Shown piece after piece: positions 6,498 to 7,900 of a stretch of 7,900 nucleotides of DNA. The stretch is from Alphaproteobacteria bacterium. Its GTDB lineage: Bacteria > Pseudomonadota > Alphaproteobacteria > Micropepsales > Micropepsaceae. A model generated the notes under the pieces. That model was not told the origin of the DNA and ran no database searches. It worked only from the letters and a program-made list of their open reading frames with translations. The translations under genes and the position numbers were made by a program. Where the stretch lies: the NCBI GenBank assembly GCA_025935155.1, contig JAICVV010000083.1:1-7900 (forward strand), written 5' to 3'. The number at the start of each line of letters is the position of its first letter. The stretch's first letter is position 1.

Positions 6498-6505
6498 TGC
6501 TGCAA

Positions 6506-6775
6506 GTGGGTGCGCTGAACATTAAGGATCATGCGGTGGCAGAGAAGGCCCGTCGGCTCGCCAAGCTCAAGGGCACCAGCATTACCGAGGCGGTCGCCGC
6601 GGCACTGGAGGACAGTCTCAATGCGGCGGAGCGGCGCGCAGCCATCGATCACGAGGCGCGCGAACGTCGGGTAGATGAAATCCTCGCGCGTTTTCGTGGG
6701 GGCATTCCCCCGGATGCCCCTTCCTACGAGGAGGTCATGGAAGAGATGTATGACGAAAACGGTCTTCCACGCTGA
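6506..6775 (+). CDS. vapB: VapB-type antitoxin (Rv0623-like family)
   Basis: The antitoxin neutralises the PIN-domain ribonuclease encoded just downstream and probably represses its own promoter. From GTG 6506 the protein has 89 residues. It opens with GALNIKDHAVAEKARRLAK, followed by GTSITEAVAAALEDSL, the ribbon-helix-helix-like DNA-binding region of the Rv0623 antitoxin family. A charged linker follows, and the acidic tail EEVMEEMYDENGLPR (75-89) is typical of the toxin-wrapping end. Longer frames from 6419 or 6497 add residues that do not fit the family. An inverted repeat and candidate promoter lie just upstream. The toxin gene begins 18 nt after the stop. Confidence 0.85.
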   Translation: MGALNIKDHAVAEKARRLAKLKGTSITEAVAAALEDSLNAAERRAAIDHEARERRVDEILARFRGGIPPDAPSYEEVMEEMYDENGLPR

Positions 6776-6793
6776 GGGCCGGCGGAGCGCACC

Positions 6794-7186
6794 GTGAAAA
6801 TTGCTGTCGATACGTCTGCGGTGATTGCAGTGCTCTGGGGGGAGGCCGACGAAGCAAGACTTCGGACAATATTGGAAAATGCAGAGGCGGCGCTGATGTC
6901 GACAGCCAATCTTCTCGAACTGCAATTGGTGGTGGCCGGCAGGGCGGCCCTTCCGCAATGGTCTGAGGCAGAGGCATTGCTTGCGGAATACCGCATCAGC
7001 CCATGCCCTTTCGACGAACGGCAGTTGACGCTCGCACGGCAGGCGGCGATCCGCTATGGCAAGGGGCGGCACAGGGCCGGGCTGAACTTCGGCGACTGTT
7101 TCGCGTATGCGCTGGCGAAAGGCGAAGACATCCCGCTGCTCTGCACCGGCTCGGATTTCCCGTACACCGACATCGCACTGGCTTAA
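6794..7186 (+). CDS. vapC: VapC-type PIN-domain toxin ribonuclease
   Basis: PIN-domain toxins of this class are magnesium-dependent ribonucleases that block translation when freed from the antitoxin. The 130-residue protein starts MKIAVDTSAVIAVL. Its acidic catalytic set is visible: Asp6 (VDTSA), Glu42 (NLLELQ), Asp101 (NFGDCFAYALA) and Asp121 (GSDFPYTD). The set is complete, so the toxin is probably active. The start is GTG 6794, with GGAG at 6784-6787 and a 6-nt spacer. The RNA target cannot be read from the sequence. Confidence 0.9.
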   Translation: MKIAVDTSAVIAVLWGEADEARLRTILENAEAALMSTANLLELQLVVAGRAALPQWSEAEALLAEYRISPCPFDERQLTLARQAAIRYGKGRHRAGLNFGDCFAYALAKGEDIPLLCTGSDFPYTDIALA

Positions 7187-7210
7187 TCAGTCCAGACGAT
7201 TCGGACGATT

Positions 7211-7585
7211 TCAGCGCGCCAGTCGCGAGCCGGCCCAGGCGAGCGAAAGCCAGCCGAGCAGGAAAGCAAGTCCGCCAAAGGGCGTCACGAAACCGAGTGT
7301 TCGCGTGCCGGCCAGCGCCAGCAGATAGAGCGAGCCGGAAAACAACACGACACCGGCGAGAAACAGCGCCGCCGCAATCTGCGCCGGCGCCGCGGCCTGC
7401 TGATCGCGTATCGCGAACGCAGCCAGGCCGATCGCCAGTGCGTGATACATCTGGTAGCGCGCGCCGGTTTCGAACACCTGCAGGCCGCGCCCATCGAGCC
7501 GGTTCTGCAGCGCATGCGCGCCGAACGCGCCGGCCGCCACGGCGATGAATCCGTTCAACGCCGCAACAACCAGCCATGCCCTCAT
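7211..7585 (-). CDS. DUF423 family inner-membrane protein
   Basis: A small hydrophobic protein of the DUF423 (YgdD-like) family, whose function is unknown. The 124 residues show four probable membrane segments (about 3-22, 47-60, 68-92 and 97-118) and the family motifs GAFGAHAL, YQMYHALAI, FSGSLYLLAL and TPFGGLAFLLGW. I chose ATG 7585 over ATG 7597 because 7585 overlaps the stop of the upstream gene as ATGA, indicating coupling with the M20 hydrolase. It converges with vapC across 24 bp that show only a short GACGATT direct repeat and no strong terminator. Confidence 0.9.
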   Translation of the reverse strand: MRAWLVVAALNGFIAVAAGAFGAHALQNRLDGRGLQVFETGARYQMYHALAIGLAAFAIRDQQAAAPAQIAAALFLAGVVLFSGSLYLLALAGTRTLGFVTPFGGLAFLLGWLSLAWAGSRLAR

Positions 7586-7900
7586 GCGCAGCCGCACCCG
7601 CCATGCGCGTGGTTGTGTCCGTGCGCGTGTGCCGCCGGTGAATGCGCGTGCAATTTCGCCAGCGCGCGTTGCGAAAGATCGGCAGTGGCCTCGAAATCCG
7701 ATTTCACCCGCCCGGCAAGCGCCGCATCGCCCATGAGATCGAGCGCGGTTTGCGCCATCGCCTTCGCGCCGTCCAGCACGGCGGCGTCGCCCTTTTCGGA
7801 AGCAGCCCAGGTGGCGAATTCGGCGTTGTGGATGATGACGCCGGCAGGCGCGACTGCGAACATCGGATGAATGCTCGGCACGCGGTGGCTCACATTGCCC
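7582..7900 (-). CDS. M20-family amidohydrolase/peptidase, C-terminal end (partial)
   Basis: Only the last 105 residues are in the window; the frame stays open past the right edge (GNVSHRVP read from 7899). The segment GNVSHRVPSIHPMFAVAP and the later EFATWAASEKGDAAVLDGAKAMAQTALDLM resemble the C-terminal catalytic-domain end of M20 metallo-amidohydrolases of the PM20D2/AbgB-like branch. These cleave amide bonds in small acylated or dipeptide-like substrates. The actual substrate cannot be told from this end. After the normal end of the family the protein continues into a tail (about 7585-7653) with seven His and two Cys, ending GGCGCA. Its stop overlaps the DUF423 start (ATGA). Confidence 0.8.
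   Translation of the reverse strand, partial: GNVSHRVPSIHPMFAVAPAGVIIHNAEFATWAASEKGDAAVLDGAKAMAQTALDLMGDAALAGRVKSDFEATADLSQRALAKLHAHSPAAHAHGHNHAHGGCGCA

Larger units (their letters stand above)
6289..6505. other. Divergent intergenic region between lutA and vapB
   Basis: This 217-bp stretch must hold the promoters for the lut operon (leftward) and the toxin-antitoxin pair (rightward). I see a candidate rightward promoter and an 8-bp inverted repeat (listed separately). A run of seven T (6373-6379) is flanked by CCGGC (6365-6369) and GCCGG (6383-6387), which could pair across a 13-nt loop. For lutA, a GGGGGAA lies 16 nt upstream of the chosen GTG. I found no convincing leftward -35/-10 pair. 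No small gene is supported here. Confidence 0.6.

Noticed and set aside
5194..6525. A 443-codon open frame on the + strand
   Set aside because: It is antisense to lutA and the start of lutB and gives an Arg/Ala/His-rich product with no motif, so it is a composition shadow.

Overview
The window is GC-rich and densely packed, with ATGA start/stop overlaps between neighbouring genes. It reads as chromosomal DNA of a high-GC proteobacterium. The short-form homogentisate dioxygenase, the zeta-class isomerase with an SSAAFRVRIAL motif and the lutABC set fit an alphaproteobacterium best, but that placement is inference and the genus cannot be read from the sequence.

Left part (2-3498, + strand): the lower tyrosine/phenylalanine degradation operon. 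It runs homogentisate 1,2-dioxygenase (hmgA), fumarylacetoacetate hydrolase, then maleylacetoacetate isomerase (maiA). Together these open the homogentisate ring, isomerise maleylacetoacetate and hydrolyse fumarylacetoacetate to fumarate and acetoacetate. The operon is interrupted in a striking way. The original maiA starts inside the end of the hydrolase gene, runs for 22 recognisable codons (2099-2164) and is then cut off. About 680 bp of foreign, lower-GC DNA follow, carrying one unrecognised 209-codon gene. That gene then overlaps the start of a complete maiA. The first 22 codons of maiA are therefore present twice. The copies differ at seven synonymous codons and one conservative substitution within codons 4-22, so this is not a fresh duplication. 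The intruder appears to have brought its own recoded 5' end of maiA, so that the target gene stayed functional. This is the most interesting feature of the window.

Middle part (3501-6288, - strand): lutA-lutB-lutC, the iron-sulfur L-lactate oxidation complex. The three genes are coupled by ATGA overlaps. The operon runs head-on into maiA with only 2 bp between the stop codons.

Right part: a divergent intergenic region (6289-6505) with a candidate promoter and an inverted repeat, then a VapB/VapC-type toxin-antitoxin pair (6506-7186, + strand). On the - strand follow a DUF423 membrane protein (7211-7585) and the 3' end of an M20-family amidohydrolase that runs off the right edge and ends in a His/Cys-rich tail.
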